A stretch of 34,026 nucleotides of DNA from Gemelliphila asaccharolytica (GTDB lineage Bacteria > Bacillota > Bacilli > Staphylococcales > Gemellaceae). Every line of letters begins with the position of its first letter. Position 1 is the stretch's first letter. Shown piece after piece: positions 32,314-34,026 of the stretch. The stretch is from assembly GCF_001553005.1 (NCBI RefSeq), contig NZ_KQ959904.1, positions 13,799 to 47,824 on the forward strand, read 5' to 3'. Both the position numbers and the translations under genes were made by a program. Under the pieces are notes generated by a model. The model was not told where the DNA came from and did no database searches. It saw nothing but the letters and a program-made list of their open reading frames with translations.

Positions 32314-32329
32314 ATTTAATACATTAAAT
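32314..32329. promoter_or_regulatory. Palindromic operator at the ABC/nanE operon start (shared with nanA)
   Basis: ATTTAATACATTAAAT; one base differs from the nanA leader site (23467-23482). It overlaps the expected transcription start, about 8 nt after the -10. Confidence 0.65.
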
Positions 32330-32331
32330 TT

Positions 32332-32360
32332 ATCATAGCATTTATAAAAGTTTTTGTAAA
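32332..32360 (-). promoter_or_regulatory. Sigma-A promoter of the ABC transporter-nanE operon
   Basis: Minus strand TTTACA, 17-nt spacer and TATGAT, with an extended -10 (TGCTATGAT). The 377-nt gap between this operon and the divergent threonine ammonia-lyase gene holds this promoter, the operator, a cre-like site and the promoter at 32542; the rest is featureless A/T-rich DNA. Confidence 0.8.
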
Positions 32361-32369
32361 GCGTTTTAG
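32356..32369. promoter_or_regulatory. cre-like sequence overlapping the ABC operon -35
   Basis: GTAAAGCGTTTTAG shares the core AGCGTTTTA with the nanA cre-like site and matches the cre consensus at about 10 of 14 positions. Weak on its own, more credible as a pair. Confidence 0.35.
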
Positions 32370-32541
32370 ATAGAATAAAACTTACAAGAATTTTAAAAAA
32401 TTAATAAAATTAAGAATAAAATAATCTAGTTAATAGCTAAATAAAAAAAAGAAAAAAATATTTAAAAGAAAATAAAGAAAAAAATGTAAAATAAAAATTG
32501 TAAATTTTAGATTTTACTATATAACAACATATTAAAATTAA

Positions 32542-32570
32542 TTTGTATTTCCTATTACATGTGTTATAAT
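32542..32570 (+). promoter_or_regulatory. Promoter of the threonine ammonia-lyase gene
   Basis: Extended -10 TGTTATAAT (32562-32570), with -35-like TTTGTA (17 nt) or TTGTAT (16 nt) upstream. Confidence 0.65.
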
Positions 32571-32639
32571 AAATAAAAAAACTAATATAGAACAAATATA
32601 AAAAATAATTAAATATTTCAAAACAAGGGAGGGGAAAAC

Positions 32640-33824
32640 ATGTTTGATTTTAATAGTGCTAAAAAGAGAGTTGATAAGGTAATAAATAAAACTCATCTTA
32701 TCTACTCACAAAGCTTTTCAGAGCAAGGAAATAACAATATTTATATAAAACCAGAAAATTTACAAAAGACGGGAGCATTTAAATTAAGAGGAGCTTATAA
32801 TAAATTATCAAAACTTGATAGGGAGTTAGCCAAAAAAGGAATTATCACAGCATCTGCAGGAAACCACGCACAAGGAGTAGCTTTTTCGGCGAAAAAACTA
32901 GGCATGAAAGCAGTCATATGTATGCCAGAGCATACACCTATGATTAAAGTAGAAGGAACACTAAAATATGGAGCAGAAGTTGTGCTTTATGGAGATAGTT
33001 TTGACGCTTGCAAAGAACACAGTTTAAAATTAGCTAAGGAAAAAGGATATACCTTTATACCACCCTTTGATGATTTAGACGTTATAGAAGGACAAGGAAC
33101 GATAGGACTTGAAATAATACAAGAATTGAAAAACGTAGATTATATAATAGTTCCAGTCGGAGGAGGCGGACTTATATCGGGGATTAGCAAATGTATTAAA
33201 GAAATCTCACCCTTAATAAAAATCATAGGAGTTGAACCATATTCTGCAAGGTCAATGAAAGAATCAATAAAAAGAGGTAAAATAGTAACCCTTGACGGAG
33301 TTGATACGATAGCAGACGGAACTGCAGTTGCAAAAGTAGGGAAACTAAACTATAAGATTTGCAAAGAAAATGTAGATGATTGGATAACAGTCACAGATGA
33401 AGAAATTTTAATGGCATTTATAAAACTTATAGAAAAACACAAATTAGTAGCAGAACCATCAGGGTGCTTGAGTCTTGCAGCTATCGATAAACTTAACTTT
33501 TTTAATAAAAATGTAGTTTGTGTAGTTTCTGGTGGAAATATTGACATGGCATTTATAAGTCAGCTTATAAACAAAGGGCTATACGCAACAGGCCAAATAA
33601 CAAGAATAGAGATAGAAATAGCAAATATCCCAGGGAAACTGCAAGAATTATTGACGCTAATAGCCAAAACAAAAGCCAACGTAATATCAATAACTCACGA
33701 TGGCTTTAAAAGAGCGTCTAGATTTAAAAACATAAGAGTAAAATTAACTCTTGAAACTAATGGAAAAGAACACGCTAAAAAAATAGAAAAAATATTGTTA
33801 GAAAAAGGCTATATATTGCATTAA
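32640..33824 (+). CDS. ilvA: Threonine ammonia-lyase (PLP-dependent, with C-terminal ACT domain)
   Basis: Deaminates threonine to 2-oxobutyrate and ammonia; also possible on serine. PLP-binding Lys48 lies in 'KTGAFKLRGAY'; 'SAGNHAQGVAF' and the phosphate-binding glycine loop 'VPVGGGGLISG' follow, with 'VVSGGNID' near the end of the catalytic domain. A single ACT domain occupies about residues 325-394. The length (394 aa) and single ACT domain are those of the short form, as in catabolic enzymes, not the 500-residue biosynthetic type. RBS AGGGAGGGG. It stands alone, without ilv neighbours, so a catabolic role is more likely. Confidence 0.9.
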   Translation: MFDFNSAKKRVDKVINKTHLIYSQSFSEQGNNNIYIKPENLQKTGAFKLRGAYNKLSKLDRELAKKGIITASAGNHAQGVAFSAKKLGMKAVICMPEHTPMIKVEGTLKYGAEVVLYGDSFDACKEHSLKLAKEKGYTFIPPFDDLDVIEGQGTIGLEIIQELKNVDYIIVPVGGGGLISGISKCIKEISPLIKIIGVEPYSARSMKESIKRGKIVTLDGVDTIADGTAVAKVGKLNYKICKENVDDWITVTDEEILMAFIKLIEKHKLVAEPSGCLSLAAIDKLNFFNKNVVCVVSGGNIDMAFISQLINKGLYATGQITRIEIEIANIPGKLQELLTLIAKTKANVISITHDGFKRASRFKNIRVKLTLETNGKEHAKKIEKILLEKGYILH

Positions 33825-33854
33825 AAAAATATTTTAAAAATAAAAATATATCAT

Positions 33855-33931
33855 AAAAAATTCTTATTTTAACTAATTTCTGCTAAAACTAGCTAGTAGC
33901 AATGTGGATTATGTTAAATAAGAATTTTTTT
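33855..33931 (+). terminator. Long hairpin terminator after the threonine ammonia-lyase gene
   Basis: AAAAAATTCTTATTTTAAC pairs with GTTAAATAAGAATTTTTTT with one bulged T, ending in a T-run. The 38-nt loop holds a further TGCTA/TAG-AGCA pairing. Confidence 0.75.
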
Positions 33932-34002
33932 TATATTAAAAACCCTTTTGTAAATATTTAAAAAACTCAAAAAAGCAAAAAAATCTACTCTAACAAGTGA
34001 TA

Positions 34003-34026
34003 TGTACCCTCTTTACTGGACAAACC
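34003..34026 (+). mobile_element. Possible left end of an IS3-family (IS150-like) element at the window edge
   Basis: TGTACCCTCTTTACTGGACA resembles IS150-group terminal repeats (TGTAC...C...TTGGAC pattern). Only 24 nt are visible, so this is a guess. Confidence 0.25.

Overview
The window is very A+T-rich DNA from a low-GC Gram-positive bacterium (Bacillota). Lys/Asn/Ile codons are almost all AAA/AAT/ATA, Arg is nearly always AGA, there are strong AGGAGG ribosome-binding sites and sigma-A promoters with 17-bp spacers, an LPxTG-type cell-wall protein, RNase J2 and an RbgA-type GTPase. The gene set would suit Gemella or a close relative in Bacillales/Lactobacillales; this is inference, not proof.

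Region 1 (1-7.9 kb, + strand): the 3' end of a DUF1542-repeat surface protein, then a compact operon: rbgA (split by a 12-A run that forms a -1 slippery site), rnhB, an RNase J2-like gene, dinB, trmK, and a YjjP/YjjB exporter pair. Region 2 (7.9-17.5 kb, + strand): a secreted CAP-domain protein, a near-perfect parS chromosome-segregation site, a heterodimeric CydDC-like ABC exporter, class I fructose-bisphosphate aldolase, an ArsC/Spx-like protein, and a DUF6110 protein overlapping a P1B-type ATPase with an unusual membrane metal motif. Region 3 (17.5-19.5 kb): five degenerate ~41-nt tandem repeats between convergent genes, a TVP38/DedA membrane protein with a TTG start, and a PspC protein that appears to lack any NTG start at its proper N-terminus.

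Region 4 (19.5-32.4 kb) is a full sialic-acid catabolic locus. The minus-strand operon nanA-nagA-nagB-nanM and the minus-strand operon ABC ATPase-permease-permease-nanE-small membrane protein flank a plus-strand ROK kinase (probable nanK). Together they would import a sialic acid, mutarotate it, split it to ManNAc and pyruvate, phosphorylate and epimerise it to GlcNAc-6-P, and then deacetylate and deaminate it to fructose-6-P. Both minus-strand promoters carry nearly the same 16-bp palindrome (ATTTAAyACATTAAAT) at the transcription start, plus a cre-like sequence, so they look like one regulon. No sialidase, regulator or solute-binding protein lies in the window.

A 3,790-bp ISL3-family transposon (23552-27341) is inserted into the divergent nanA/nanK intergenic region. 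It has imperfect 24-bp terminal inverted repeats and an exact 8-bp target duplication (AAATTTAT). It carries merR and merA under a textbook MerR operator-promoter, and its codon use is more GC-rich than the host's. The window ends with a catabolic-type threonine ammonia-lyase, a long hairpin and a possible IS3-family end.

The strongest items for a second look are the mer-carrying ISL3 transposon, the shared sialic-acid operator, the rbgA slippery site, the parS site and the apparent AUA start of the PspC gene.
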